From Peromyscus leucopus (Eukaryota; Chordata; Mammalia; Rodentia; Cricetidae): a DNA stretch of 64,000 bases. This document shows, in pieces, positions 1 to 11,880 of this stretch. Under the pieces are notes generated by a model, which was given only the letters and a program-made list of their open reading frames with translations, had not been told where the DNA came from and made no database searches. The translations under genes and the position numbers were made by a program. The stretch is from NCBI RefSeq assembly GCF_004664715.2, contig NC_051073.1, forward strand, positions 62,238,379-62,302,378, read 5' to 3'. The stretch's first letter is position 1. Each line of letters begins with the position of its first letter.

Positions 1-150
1 CGGAACAAAATGTAAAATATGCTTAATAATAACATTGAGAGCAAGCCAAGCATCCATCAACAGCTGCCGGCAAAGGCAAAATGTGGTATGCTTAGGCAAT
101 GGAATATTATTCAGCCATCAAAAGGAATGAAGCCTGGGCTAGAAAGGAAG
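1..150 (+). mobile_element. L1 3'-end relic, left part
   Basis: The words 'catccatcaacagctg' and 'aatggaatattattcagcc' are typical of the 3' end of old mammalian L1 elements. The matching continuation appears at 1335-1665, after nested SINEs. Confidence 0.6.
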
Positions 151-235
151 CACAGCTGGTGAAGCACTTGCCTTGCAAACGCGAGTGTTAGTCTCTGCAG
201 CCGCCGCCGCCGCAGCAGCAGCAGCCTGCCTCTGC
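150..235 (+). mobile_element. Degenerate ID-like SINE with GCC/GCA tail
   Basis: A short tRNA-like stretch ('gaagcacttgccttgcaaac') resembles the ID element core. It is followed by a run of gcc and gca/gcagca triplets at about 199-225. The assignment is weak. Confidence 0.35.
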
Positions 236-339
236 CGCCAAAGCAGTTCCCTCACCGCCTGTCGCCAGGTGCCGTTCCACCGTGAGCTAGGGGACATGCA
301 CACCCTTTAAAAGTGCCCGCCAGGCACGGCTCGCCCTCT

Positions 340-475
340 TTGCCTCTTACTCCTCTTTGTCTCTTCTCTTCTCTCCTGCTTCTCTTCTTCCTCTTGTCTG
401 TCTGCCTCTCTCAAGTCCCCACTCTGACACGGCCTCTCGCTCCCCCTCTTCCAGGCCTCCCCCCTCCCCCAGGAA
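340..475. repeat. Pyrimidine-rich tract
   Basis: This is a low-complexity C/T tract (tctt, cctc and ctcc words). It gives rise to open frames on both strands that are not genes. Confidence 0.7.
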
Positions 476-611
476 ACCTCTTGCACTAACTCTGTTGCGT
501 GTGGTGTGTTTGCTTAGTTCCTTGGCAGGGCCTGCCAAAAGGTACCCATTATCGCCTTTCTTTTCATTTATCCTTTCAATGAGGACCTGAGCTCAGCATC
601 CCAGAACCCAC

Positions 612-870
612 ATTTAAAAAGCCAGAGGGCCAAAGAAATAACTCAGAGGTCAGGAAAACTTGCCCCACGGTCACGAGGACAGGGATTTGGATCCCAGCAT
701 CCACATAACAAGTTGGGTACCCTTCTGATGCCTACAGCCTAGCTGAGAGAAGATAAGTTGCAGGTTTAGGGAGAGACTCTGACTCAAAGGAAAAGACAGA
801 GCGTGAGAGGAGAGGACACTTGATGTCCGCTTCTAGCCTCTGCACATGCTACACATGTGAGCACACACAT
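612..870 (+). mobile_element. B4/ID_B1-type SINE, diverged
   Basis: It has a tRNA-like start with 'ggatcccagcatccacataa', a B1-like middle and a tail of 'cttctagcctctgcacatgc' followed by CA-rich sequence, in the usual B4 order. Confidence 0.5.
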
Positions 871-892
871 TAACTAATTAGTTAATTAAGCA

Positions 893-1050
893 AATGTTTT
901 ATTGTCTGTGTATGGCCTGCCTATATGTCTGTGCACCGTGTGTGTGCCTGGTGCCAGCAGAGGCCGGAAGAGGGCGTCAGGTCTCCTGGAACTGGAGTTA
1001 CAGCCAATGCTTTCAACCACTGAGTCGCCTCTCTGACCCCACTAATCGAA
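893..1050 (-). mobile_element. B3-type SINE
   Basis: The antisense B3 body is present: 'tgtgtgcctggtgcc', 'ggccggaagagggcgtcagg' and 'ctggaactggagttacag', ending near 'actgagtcgcctctctgacc'. Confidence 0.75.
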
Positions 1051-1062
1051 TATTCCTAAAAG

Positions 1063-1262
1063 CTGGGTGTGGTATCGTGTGCTTATAAACCTAACACTGG
1101 GGATACAGAGGCCAGCAAATAATGCCTGGGGCTCACTGGCTAGTCAGTCTTACCTACTTGGTGAGTTCGAGGCCAGTGAGAGACCCTGTCTCTAAAGCAA
1201 GGTGGACAGCACCCGAGGAACACCACCCTAGATTGGCCTCTGTGTGCTCAGACTCATGGACA
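1063..1262 (+). mobile_element. B4-type SINE followed by (CA)n
   Basis: B4 words 'agctgggtgtggt', 'ggggctcactggctagtcag' and 'agtgagagaccctgtctcta' occur in order. The element ends in a CA repeat at 1261-1330. Confidence 0.7.
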
Positions 1263-1278
1263 GACACAGACACACACA

Positions 1279-1312
<34 letters not shown>

Positions 1313-1330
1313 ACACACACACCATACACA
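1261..1330. repeat. (CA)n microsatellite
   Basis: This is a nearly uninterrupted CA tract at the end of the preceding B4 SINE. Confidence 0.9.
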
Positions 1331-1334
1331 ATAG

Positions 1335-1665
1335 GAATGAAACACTGGACATGATACAACATAGGTGAACTTTAAAAGCACCATGCCAAGAGAAAGGACA
1401 AATGTCATATGTGTCCATCCACATGAAATATCCAGCCAAACTAGACAAATTCAGAGACACACAGCAGAAGGGAAGTTCCCCGGGGCTCAGGAACTCAGTG
1501 TCTATTTGGGGTAGGGAAACCTTAGGGGGAGGGGAACCTTTGAGGAGCAGATGGTGTTACTGATATATACAGGGAGACTGTGATTAACCCCACTGAACGG
1601 TACACCTAAAAATGGTTTAAACATCAATTCACACCTTAGAGATATTTTATGATAATAAAAAAGAG
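1335..1665 (+). mobile_element. L1 3'-end relic, right part
   Basis: The order 'ccacatgaaatatccagcca', 'agacaaattcagagacacac', 'aatggtttaaacatcaattc' and 'aataaaaaag' matches the 3' end of old L1 elements. It continues the fragment at 1-150, so about 1.2 kb of SINE sequence appears inserted in one L1. Confidence 0.6.
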
Positions 1666-4600
1666 CCCATTTCTTTACACATGCCCTCTCAGGGATCACA
1701 GCCTGCAGCCTTGATTTAGACCCGGCTCCTGCCTGCTTTACACATATAGACACGGTGAACGAAGGGCACTTCTTGGCCAAGGCCGATGTGAAATCAGCTA
1801 TAAAACTATAGCCTCCCAGACATGGCCAATTCCCCAACAGGGCCAACTGGAGCCCACCAGGGCAAAGACCAGTGCGAGGCTCACTGTGATCCATCTCTCA
1901 GAGGCAGATGTGGGCAGAGTCCTGTATGTTCATGAGTTTAGGTGGAAGTCTGAGGACCCTTTGCTGGTGCCTGGAAACCATGGTGTATCAGCAGTGGAGG
2001 TGAGAGCATTGGCCATAAAGCCATGAAGAAGCAGAGATCTGGGTGTCTCCGGGCCAGGCGTTCCCAACTCACATTTAACACTATGGTACAGCCCAGGGGT
2101 CCCCTGCCCCAGTTGCACTTGGCCCTCATGTTCCCACTTCCAAGACTCTCATGGTAGCCAGGACTTGGCATTTAACAGGGGTCCCCATGAGCCAGAGCTA
2201 GCCTTGGAAGTATGCGTCATAGGCAGCCCAGTGACAGTGACGGCATATTGGCTCTGAAGCTTCATGCTGCTCCCACATTGTCACAGGAGCTGGCAGGGCT
2301 CACTGCTCTAGGTACCCACAGCCTTCAGATGTGCAGAGGAAGCACCACCCCTGCCTGTACCGATTTTCCTTTGCAAGACTTCCTCGTGCAGAGCGAGGCG
2401 CTGTCCAGAGCATCTCCTATAAGTAGAGGACGCCTCAAGGTCAGTCACAAGTTCCCTCCTCCTTCTGCATCGATCTCTCACCTCAAGTGGATGTCATCGT
2501 TGGGGTGTGGCACCTGGAGTATTTGTTAATAGGGTAGGGAGTGTCCTAACGACAGATGGCATAAAGGAACACAGAAGACTGCGGGTCTCATCCAGCTGGC
2601 CTGGATTACAGTGTCCAGGTGCCTGCCTCGTGATGCAGAGCCTAGTCCTGGAAGCAGCCGGGCCTGAGTACTGTTTAAAGAGGCTCTGCTCCTCCCTCAC
2701 CCCGACCTGCAGCACACGAATCTCCATTTTCCTAAGATCCCTGGATCCTGCGGCCTGAGAAGCACTGTCTTGGCTCATATCCCAGTGACTTCTAGGGGCT
2801 TCTTCTAGGCTAAGCCATGGTGGTGACAATAATTCTCTGCGGAGCACTTGCTGTATGCCAGGTACCACACTAGGCCTCATACAGGCGGTTTCTTATTTCA
2901 TTCTTTGACAGTCCAGCAAGGCAGGCTTTGTCACCTGTCCTCAGATGCGAGGAGAGCTGGACAAAGAGGTTGGTGGGGTCTGCACAGCAAGTTGAAGCTA
3001 AGCTGGGATTTGTCTCGAGGGGTCTAGTTTTAAAAGCAGGGCTCTGACGACTGTTGTAACCTCGATACAACCTCTCACACTGGGCCAGCGATCTCGATCT
3101 CGTCAACTCCCGGTAGGGCCCCAGAAATTCACTTGCAGATGGATTCCCCAGGGAGGTGTTCCAGACTCCCCTGGGCCTGGCCTGCCGTGGCCTGAAGCAG
3201 AGCTCACAGTACCTTTTCAGAAGCTGCCCACCAGGAAGAGCTCGCATGTGCACCTGCAGAGTGTATGAGGGTCTGGGACTAGAGAGACAGGGAAGCTGGG
3301 GAGCAGAGAGGCCTGGGGACCCCTTCACCGTAAGTTCAGAAACCTCAGCACTGGACCCCAGAGTGAGGGACACAAGGGGAGAAAGCAGGGTGAGAACCAC
3401 GCTAATCCCCTTATTGCTGTCTTGCAAATTGATGATGCCAACCCCGGAGGAAGCGTGGTTCTGCCAGCTCCACCTGGCCAGCCTCCACAGGCTCCTGGAT
3501 CTCCAGCCAACCTTGGATGGGTGCTCTACACCAGCCCCTCACAGCGACTGCCCCTTCCCCAACCAAACGTGAGTGACCTAAGGCATGGTTCACAGACCCA
3601 CCGTCATGATGCTTCCCACACAGGGTTCCCAAAGTGCCGTGACTTGCCCTCCCACAGCCACAGGCGAGTATTCTTCAGGCTCCTCAATGCCACAGGCCGC
3701 TAACTCTGCCCCTGAACTGAGAGGAGCCCAGCCTGGCTGAGCATTGCAGTGTGAGAGGTATGTTGGGGTGGGGGGGGTCACAGGCATGATCACAGACCCA
3801 CCCCTCAGAGTTCCACCCTCTACTTCCTTGGAACTTCCAGCTTTTTGGAGCTCAGAAATGTTCAAGAAACCTCCCAAGCCAGTGATTTCATACAGCAGGC
3901 ATCCATCTCCAGAACTCTGGCCAGGGAGGCTGGCCAGCCCTGTCTCCTGCCCACAGAGTTGGATCCCACACAAGGGCAGACACTGGGTAGCACTGACTCT
4001 CACTCGCTCTGCAGCATTGATCAGGCCCCACGGCCTCTTCAGCCTGTGGCTCCTTTTTCTGCCCTTCAGCGAATGCCTTCAAATGGAAACCATCCAGGGG
4101 AGACATCTCAGTTGTAGGGTGGGGTAGGCGGCCAGGGGGCTAGCATTCTGGTCAGTCACTCTTTATCAGAGTCAAACTCAGGACAAGAGCGGGGAGAGGG
4201 AGACATGCATGCTGATCGTACCCGCCCCCAGCCATTCTGTCCACGGAAAACCTCCTAACGGGCCAGATCCATAAAGCAGGGATTTGGGGTACCTAAAGCC
4301 CTGTTTTCTCCCTCAACCAGAGAAACAGCAGGAGTCCAACACAATCTTACAAACAAGAATCGCTCACATAAATCGACACTCTGTAAGGGGAACACACTGA
4401 GTGTTTGCCTCCGACTCCAGTGAACAAGGGAGATATTCTGGGGGTGGGGGAGAGGGGGGCCAGTGAGATGGGACAAAGAAGAAAATCGGAATGAGGGAGG
4501 GAGGGAGAAATAAAGGGACACAGAGAAGCAGGAGGAAGCAGGGAGGAGGAATGTGTAGATGAGACTGTGCATTGGGTCAGTCCAGTCGGTAGTTCAGAAA

Positions 4601-4884
4601 TCCCCACCCAGCTCATCACTTCTCACTGTTTCATCTTCTAAAATTCCTGTGTTCCGATCCTCAATCTTTCTCCCTTTAGGGCCAAGGATGCCTTTGGGAA
4701 TCTGGCGGCAGTTCTGGACTCTCTCCCAGAAAAATATTCTTATTCACTTACAAGTCTTCTCGAGATTTCAGGGGCTCCTGGACTCCATATTAGGAACTAG
4801 GAACTCCAGTCTCATCGGGAAACTCTTCATAGCCCAAATAAAAACATTTAAATTAAACGAAATTAGATTAAAGAAAGGGTGGGA

Positions 4885-4990
4885 GAGGCCGGGTGTGCTG
4901 GAATCTCAGCACTTGGGAGGCTGCAGCAGGGGGATCTCTGTAAGTTCAAAGCTGGTCTGGTCTACAAGTTCCAAGGCTCCCAGCCCCTAA
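4885..4990 (+). mobile_element. B1 SINE, diverged
   Basis: It contains 'ggccgggtgtgctggaatct', 'agcacttgggaggctg' and 'gatctctgtaagttcaaa'. Confidence 0.7.
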
Positions 4991-5652
4991 AAAGGGAGGT
5001 GGGATGTGGCTTCAGTGGTTACACTAGCATTACTAAGAGCATTTGGGGCCCCAGGACTTGTCCCTAGGGAAGACCCAGGGCCAGGCATGTGCACAGATGG
5101 CTATATCCAGTTAAAGCCTGCCTTTGACCCAGGAGCCCTAGGCGCCTGTGCGGACCCTGGACTCACCCTTTACAGGTCCATGGGACTGTTAAATATCAAT
5201 CGTTCCAAAATCTGACCATGCTTAAGAATCACCGGTGTGTTTGTGTAAAATGCAGATTGCGACTCAAATTTTGAGTCCATTGCTGTGAGCTTTGCGGTGA
5301 CGTCCTTGCAGGAAATCAATAAGCCTTGGGAGGCTGAGCTTCCGGCCCCCATTAGCTGATGCGTGCTGTTCACATTGGGCCAGGACTAGGCATGTGTGCA
5401 AGGACACTACAAGACTAGCTTCAGATCCGCATCAGTGAAGTTCCCCTCACAGTGAAAACGGCGAAACCCCACAGGGTCCTTTAAGGCTTCACTTCCCAGA
5501 GCTGGCTGTGCACACACAACACACAACGGCACACGTGTGAAAAATGCCTTAAAGAATCTGTTACTTTGTATGCTCGCTTGAAATAAAAATTTAAAAGTCA
5601 CCACCAGGAGTGTTTCTCATAATCCAAATTCCTAGGTCACAGGCTCTTAGGG

Positions 5653-5697
<45 letters not shown>
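5653..5697. repeat. (CA)n microsatellite
   Basis: This is a pure CA tract of about 44 bases directly before a B1. Confidence 0.9.
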
Positions 5698-5700
<3 letters not shown>

Positions 5701-5710
5701 GGTTTCAGGA

Positions 5711-5835
5711 CTTGTGGAGTTTGGTGGCTCACACCTATAAACCCAGCACTCGGGAGGCTAAGGCACAACTGCAAATTTGAGGCCAGCCTGTGCTACATAA
5801 CAAGAAGAAGACCAGCCTGGGCTACAAAGTAAGAT
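5711..5835 (+). mobile_element. B1 SINE
   Basis: It has 'cagcactcgggaggctaagg' and 'tttgaggccagcctgtgcta', with an internal duplication of 'ccagcctg(t/g)gctac'. Confidence 0.75.
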
Positions 5836-6399
5836 CTGGTATATATATATCAGGATATGGGGTTGGAAACAGGCTTATTTTGTTATGGTACCCACGTGAA
5901 GATACCAGGGTATTATAAGAATGCTTTGCAAAATTCAAAATGTTCTTAAAACTCTTCAACAAAAATCAGTGGACATTGCCAGAGTGTCTGTCAGTCTGTC
6001 TGTTTGCTGTCTTCTGGGGTGCTGGGGTTGGACTCCTGGGCCTCTCACCCACTCACACATGTTCCACCCCTGAGCTACATCCTGCAGTGTCTTCTTTCTC
6101 TCCTCTGAAGAGACTGAGTGGAGAAGGTGAAGACAGTCGCCTCCCGGCTCACTGTCCCTCCCTGGAACACTGGACCAGTACCATCCAGCCCTGACTGTGC
6201 AGTGGCATGGGGCGGCTTGGGAGGCATGGGTCAGGTGTAAAGAAGCCGATGGAAAGCGAGGAGCCACTCAATCCAGAGCACATGAGGAGAGGCCCTCTGA
6301 CCTTCTAGAACAGGAACATCCACATGGCAAAGACACCACAACGGGCCCAAACATGTTCACACTGGATTTGGCACCTAACTATGGGACACACTGACATTC

Positions 6400-6552
6400 T
6401 TTTTGTTGTTTTGTTTTGGAGACAGGGTTTCTCTGTGTTGTTTTGGTGCCTGTCCTGGAACTCTCCCTCAGGCTGGCCTCGAACTCACAGAGATCCACCT
6501 GGCTCTGCCTCCCAAGTGCTGACTAAAGGCGTGCACCACCACCGCCCAGCCT
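6400..6552 (-). mobile_element. B1 SINE, cricetid type
   Basis: The antisense B1 'gagacagggtttctctgtg', 'tggtgcctgtcctggaactc' and 'gcgtgcaccaccaccgccc' is preceded by a T-rich run, which is its A-tail. Confidence 0.9.
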
Positions 6553-6719
6553 GAGAGGCATCCTTGTGTCAGACTGCTGGACAGTGACATGGGAACTCCA
6601 GCACAGAATGCAGATCCTCAACCTGGAAGGCCATCCACAGTAACATCTGTCTAGAATCTTCTCTCAGCCAACGCACGCTTATTTATCCTGTTTCCCCAAT
6701 AGGAGTATGATTTTCTCTC

Positions 6720-6790
6720 CCTCACCCCCAACCTCAGGGCTGGGAATTGAACTGGGGACCTTTTGAGTATTCCCGGCCATGTACCTTTAA
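6720..6790 (-). mobile_element. ID-like SINE fragment
   Basis: 'cagggctgggaattgaactg' followed by 'ggggaccttttgagtat' is the antisense of an old tRNA-derived ID core. Confidence 0.45.
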
Positions 6791-7510
6791 CATTCTGATT
6801 TGCTGAAGTTTGAATGTTTTACAGGAACACATTTTGCACGATAGGTTTTTTTCCACCTGCAAATTTTTGAGTGTATTACAACGGACAGCGGTCTAGACTT
6901 GAGGAAATACAGTCTATCACATCCATTAATCTCCAGTGCTCTGTGAGGCGGGTGCTCTGACTCTGTTTCCAGATTCAGAAGCTGCTGCGCCAACAGGTGA
7001 TTTCCCCAAGGTCACAGAGTGAGGAAATAGAACAGCCGGAAAGAAAGCGAAGTCCCGGGCCGCTGCTTCCTCCCTGCTCTTATGTGGGCAGATTCCTCCC
7101 TGATGTGTGTGCTCATAGATCAGGGGCTCGGGACTGTGGGGGGGCTGCTCTGGGAAGTCGTCTCCACTCTGCCCCTCTGCAGCTCCCCTCTTGTTTCAAG
7201 TAGGAATTGGGGCAAAGAGAAGCATGCTTGGGTTTATCTGGATGTCTGTGGGATTTTTGTGTGGGGGGGTGGTTATAACTAGTGCCTCCTCATTACTTTA
7301 GGAACTGGAGCACACACACGAGTACCCCTCATGTAACAGCCATCTGGGCTTACAATGCTCACTCAGACAGCAAGCAGATTTCCTGCCTGAATGTACTCTT
7401 CTATTCACTTTGGATCGTCTGAATTTCTTGCAGTTGGAGCACCTCAGGAAATCCAGGTTTCTTGGGTTTCTTGTAGGTTTAAGATGATCCAGTGGGGGTC
7501 GAACAGGGGA

Positions 7511-7700
7511 AGCCAGGGATGGTGGGGCCCATCTGTAGTCCCAACACTCAGGAGGCTGAGGCAGTAGATGCGTGTGTGGGGAGCCAGGCTGGGCAGCACA
7601 GTGAGGCACCACCACACCCAGCAACTAGAGTATGGGTTCTACGGCTTGGACCCAGGGCCTCAGTCTTGCAAGAAGAGCGCTTTATCCCCCAGCTCTCCAA
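7511..7700 (+). mobile_element. B1 fragment joined to an antisense ID fragment
   Basis: 7511-7600 has 'gccagggatggtggggccca' and 'acactcaggaggctgaggca'. 7630-7700 has 'ggacccagggcctcagtctt' followed by 'gcaagaagagcgctttatcc', which is ID-like on the minus strand. Confidence 0.5.
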
Positions 7701-7827
7701 ATTGAATTTCAATCGGATAATAGCTGTTTTGTAACTTAGTCAGGAACAGCATGGGGAAGGGGGCGTTCTAGCAGTTAGTTAGTTAGGAACAAACTAAATC
7801 CGTTGTTTAAGCAGAACAGGGACCAGG

Positions 7828-7910
7828 GTAGGGATACAGCTCGATGGGAGCGTGCTTGCTTAACATGAGTGGGACCCTGAGCTCATCCCCAGCAGTCAAA
7901 GGGAGAAAAA
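7828..7910 (+). mobile_element. ID-like SINE
   Basis: 'ggtagggatacagctcgatg', 'gagcgtgcttgcttaacatg' and 'gagctcatccccagcag' follow the tRNA-Ala-like ID core. Confidence 0.55.
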
Positions 7911-8004
7911 TGGGGCTCCACAGCTTCACCTCCAAATCTGCAGCTCAAGGCATGCTGTGATCTCAGCACTTGGGAGGCAGAAGAGGAGGATCAGGAGTTT
8001 GGAG

Positions 8005-8130
8005 CCTGATGGGCGCTGGTGGCGCATGTCTTTAACCCCAGAACTCAGGAAGCAGAAGTAGGGGGTCTCAGAGTTAGACACCAGCCTGTTCTACATAGTG
8101 AGTTTCAGCCAGGGTTACATAGGATGACGA
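8005..8130 (+). mobile_element. B1 SINE
   Basis: It has 'tgatgggcgctggtggcgca', 'tgtctttaaccccagaactc' and 'agacaccagcctgttctac', and runs into a GA-rich tail. Confidence 0.8.
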
Positions 8131-8265
8131 GAGAGAGAGAGAGAGAGAGAAGAGAAGAAAAGAAGAGAGAGAGAGAAGAAGAAGAGAAGAAGAGAGAAGA
8201 AGAGAAGAGAGAGAGACTTAGAGAGATTGAGAGAAAGAGAAAAGAAAAGGAAAGAAAATAAAACT
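8127..8265. repeat. GA-rich simple sequence
   Basis: This purine tract of ga, gaa and gaaa units follows a B1. The Arg/Glu-rich open frame through it is not a gene. Confidence 0.85.
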
Positions 8266-8813
8266 AGACCCAGCCTGGGCTACATAACAAATCCTGCTTT
8301 CAACAGTCATCACCCACCCTGGCTCCTTATACATAGAAATATGCAATATTTATTGTTTTAAAGAATAATTATCTGGCGTTTTTAAGCATGGTCTGACAAG
8401 GGCCCTGTGAGATTCTGATGTGCCAGTTGATGTAGACATTTACCTGAGGGCCTACTAGAAATGAACTTGAAAACATTAAGAGTGGGGGAATGGTACACAC
8501 ACATGCACACTATCCATACAGAGTATTTAATGATACAGTTTTTCAGAGAAATGGGAAATTTCCCTTCACATCTCTAGACTCTGTGAAGGAGACTGCTGTT
8601 TGGGCTGAAGACGTCTGAGACAGACATCATTTTCTCATGCAAAGCATGGCCACATACAAGGAGAATCCAGGCTCTGGGCCAGGCAGAGACCCCAGCTGTC
8701 CATTTATGCTGCTGCTCCAGCCAGCCTGTGAGTGAGCTGCAGTCCTGAGACAACGGAACCTGCAGGATGTGTGGTGGGGGAAGCTGCCTACGTGGAGGCC
8801 TAAAACCATGAGG

Positions 8814-9225
8814 TGTGGTGGTAATCTAATTGTACTGAAATATTATTTTGATTGTATGTTAATAAATAAAGTTGTCCGGGGGTCAGAGCTATTAGAGCCA
8901 TAGCAGGGTGTGGCGGTGGTGGCACACGCCTTTAATCCATAAGATCTTGTGTGTTCAGGATATAGCAGCATTGGAGACATATGCCTTTAAGACCTAGGGG
9001 CTGTACATTCAGACAGTGACGAGGCAGTCATGTGTTTGGGTTTACAACCAATGAGAAGCAGAACAACATACTATAAAAAAAACGAACGACAGGAAGTAGG
9101 TCTCTTTCTCGAAGCTGGGACAGCAGGAGGAAGGGTGAATTTTAGCTCTGAGCTCTGACTCTCGGCTTTCTCTTTTACATTGTTTCTGTGTTTCTTATTT
9201 AATAAGACGGTTGGTTACATCTATA
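8814..9225 (+). mobile_element. Solo ERV LTR with 6-bp target duplication
   Basis: A 412-bp element begins TGTGGTGG and ends CATCTATA. It is flanked by ATGAGG at 8808-8813 and at 9226-9231. A six-base duplication fits class II (ERVK-like) retroviruses. A TATAAAA-like box lies near 9072 and an AATAAG-like signal near 9201, consistent with plus orientation. The expected terminal CA has decayed to TA. No internal coding region is attached, so it is a solo LTR. Confidence 0.8.
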
Positions 9226-9655
9226 ATGAGGCACGCTGGAAACCCTGCCAATGAATTCTGCTCAGTGTAAGCGGCCATGGCCACCGCATCATGGGCAGAG
9301 CTGACCTGAGTTCTCTCGGGGAAGAGAAATGCTGAGGTTTGTGTGCCTGACACTACTGGCCGCTTCGTTTCTCCACAGCACATGAGGGGGCTGGGCCACA
9401 GTGCTTGTGACAGGATAGGTTTCGGGGCTGGGGATTACATGCGTGCCTACCCACGCGTGCCTACCCACAAGGAGTCACGTGGAATAAAACACATATTCAT
9501 AGCGGGATTGTGGAACCCTTTGAAAGCTATCATTTTAGGTCATAAACTAACAAGAGGAAAAGTCAGTTAAGATTCCCAGGTTAAAAAACACATTGTTGCT
9601 GGAATTTGCAAATGTGTATGCCCTGATGGTGGCGGTGGCCAAATTTGGAAACAGA

Positions 9656-9788
9656 GCCTGGTATGGGAGTGCACGCCTTTAATCCCAGCACTTAGGAGGC
9701 AGAGGCAGGCGGATCTCTGTGAGTTCGAGGCCAGCCTGGTCTACAGAGTGAGTTCCAGGACAGCCAGAGCTACACAGAGAAACCCAAA
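9656..9788 (+). mobile_element. B1 SINE
   Basis: A well-preserved B1 ('tttaatcccagcacttagga', 'gagttcgaggccagcctggt') ends in 'acacagagaaaccc' and seeds the microsatellite that follows. Confidence 0.9.
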
Positions 9789-9889
9789 ATATAGATAGAT
9801 AGATACATACATACATACATACATACATACATACATACATACATAGACAGATGATAGATAGACAGACAGACAGGTAGATAGATAGATAA

Positions 9890-9940
<51 letters not shown>

Positions 9941-10062
9941 CATGCATACATACATACATACATACATAGACAGATGATAGATAGATAGATGGTAGATAGA
10001 CAGACAGACAGACAGACAGATAGATAGATAGGCAGATAGGCAGACAGACAGACAGGTAGATG
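9788..10062. repeat. Compound tetranucleotide microsatellite
   Basis: Blocks of GATA, CATA and CAGA units alternate twice over 275 bases in the A-tail position of the preceding B1. Confidence 0.95.
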
Positions 10063-10162
10063 AAAATGGCAGCAACTACAACAAAAAACCAAAGTGGGAA
10101 ATAGGCTAGGGATGGAGGAGATGGGGAAACTAAATAGGTATGTAGAAACAATAGAAAGATGG

Positions 10163-10163
10163 C

Positions 10164-10204
<41 letters not shown>
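10163..10204. repeat. (TA)n microsatellite
   Basis: This is a TA tract with two interruptions. Confidence 0.9.
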
Positions 10205-10207
<3 letters not shown>

Positions 10208-10633
10208 TCCAAAATGCACCAGGCCTGTCCCCTGCAGCCCCACGGTCCCAGCTGTGACTTCTCCAGTGTACTTCCGACAGTCCCTCTGAGTTTTATCGCA
10301 CTCCACCCACCCCACTCTGCCCACACTAGGTTTCCAAAGAGCAATTCCCAATTCAACCACTTCCGGCTTTAAAAGGAAACCCCCTGACCTTCTGCTCAGG
10401 TTTTTTGATTTTTTTTTTTTTCTTGCTTTTCTAGCCAGACAGACTCAAAAAAATCCCAGAGACACATCCTGGAGCCTGTATTGTGCCGAGAGCTGTCTGA
10501 GACCTCTGAACACGGCAGCTCAACTTGAACTTTGAACATGACATATACTACGTGAACTCAATTATGTTTTCAAGGACAGAAAAGAAACTGTGATGAGATG
10601 GCTTTTCTATTTCATATTTTTAAATGAAACATG

Positions 10634-10840
10634 TGAGCTAGTGAGGTGGCTCTGAGGGGAAAGGCATCAGCCACTAAGCCTGACGACCTGAGTTCAATCC
10701 CTGGGACCTACATGATGGGAAGAGAGAACCGACTCCCCATAGACTGTCCTCTGACCTCCACATGTGCCCTGTGGTCCACACACACCTCCACACACACAGA
10801 GAAATATATATAAAAACAATTTAAATAAATAAGCATGCGT
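10634..10840 (+). mobile_element. tRNA-related SINE (B2/B4-like)
   Basis: The words 'tgaggtggctctgagg', 'cctgagttcaatccctggga' and 'cctctgacctccacatgtg' occur, then a CA-rich and A-rich tail. Confidence 0.6.
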
Positions 10841-11469
10841 TGTTCCAAATATAAATTATAAGTTATGTTCAGCATTTAATGAATACGAACAAAAATGAAA
10901 TAAAAATATGGAAGTAACGAGACTGATTATCCTTTATTTCTCTGAGTGGCAGGATTCTGAGTGACATTTCCCCTCCATCTGCTTTGATCTTTATCTCTGA
11001 GAGGAGCATACATTGCTTTGAGAAAAAACTTCATTTCGCGTTTTCACGTTGCCCCTTCCCCCTGGACGGGCTGAACCCCGACCTGTCTGTACTGCCCCAC
11101 ACGATCAAGGAGGTCTTTGATCTCTCCGTGCTTGCCATGTCTTTTGAGGACACAGGCCATGAGAATTCGTTTCCAGTTCAACATCTCCCTGTGTCCTATG
11201 AACACAGTCTCCCGAGAGAGATGGGCACGCAGAGGCTGGTCCCCAGGGAGCCCGCTGGCTCAGACTTCCCATGAGGCCCTGTCCTGACAGATCCCTCACT
11301 GGGAACAAAGGAAGGGGACCTTCGCAAAGGCACGAAAGGACAGCAGGTGACAGCCATGGCTGTGAGCCGAAAGGTGGATGCTAATGTTTTGTTTATTTTT
11401 TGTGTCTGTTTTCACATCCCGACCAAAGCAGATGCTAACTTTTATGGTTTATGTTCCTTCTTCTTCAGC

Positions 11470-11681
11470 AGCCCACCAGAAGAAAACACTCCGATTTCTT
11501 CTACACTATCATCCAAACGACTTCCAGAAGCCTCTATAACCTATCTTATTTACAGAGTTTTATTAAAAGATGTCCACAAATGGCCCCTAGAATCAGGACA
11601 TAACCCACGTGGTGGTGACTGTCCTGAATACGAGACTTTGAAGTTTGCTGGGAGGGAGAGAGGTGTGTGTGTGGGAGAGAG

Positions 11682-11733
<52 letters not shown>

Positions 11734-11880
11734 CAAAAAAGAAGAGCAAATATCACCCCCACACCCACATATACATACCCCCAACACCCATACCCCACAC
11801 CCCCTCACCCCCCACACACATCCATACCCCACACCTCCACTGCTACATTTTGGAGGCAAAAAAATGCTCTCTCCAAGGTC
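11470..11880. repeat. Local duplication, copy 1 (diverged; expanded by GA and CA tracts)
   Basis: It shares an ordered series of words with 12960-13262: 'agaaaacac', 'tcttctaca', 'agagttttatt', 'catgt/cacgt', 'gtgaccgtcc/gtgactgtcc', 'gaat-cgag/gaat-caag' and 'gaggcaa/gaaggcaa'. Copy 1 carries a (GA)n at 11673-11731 and an AC-rich tract at 11748-11845 that copy 2 lacks. Confidence 0.65.
11673..11731. repeat. (GA)n microsatellite
   Basis: The GA tract is interrupted once and lies within duplication copy 1. Confidence 0.9.

Noticed and set aside
9679..10372. 225-codon Tyr/Ile/Leu/Ser-rich frame on the minus strand
   Set aside because: It is a translation of a GATA/CATA/CAGA microsatellite plus a B1 SINE.
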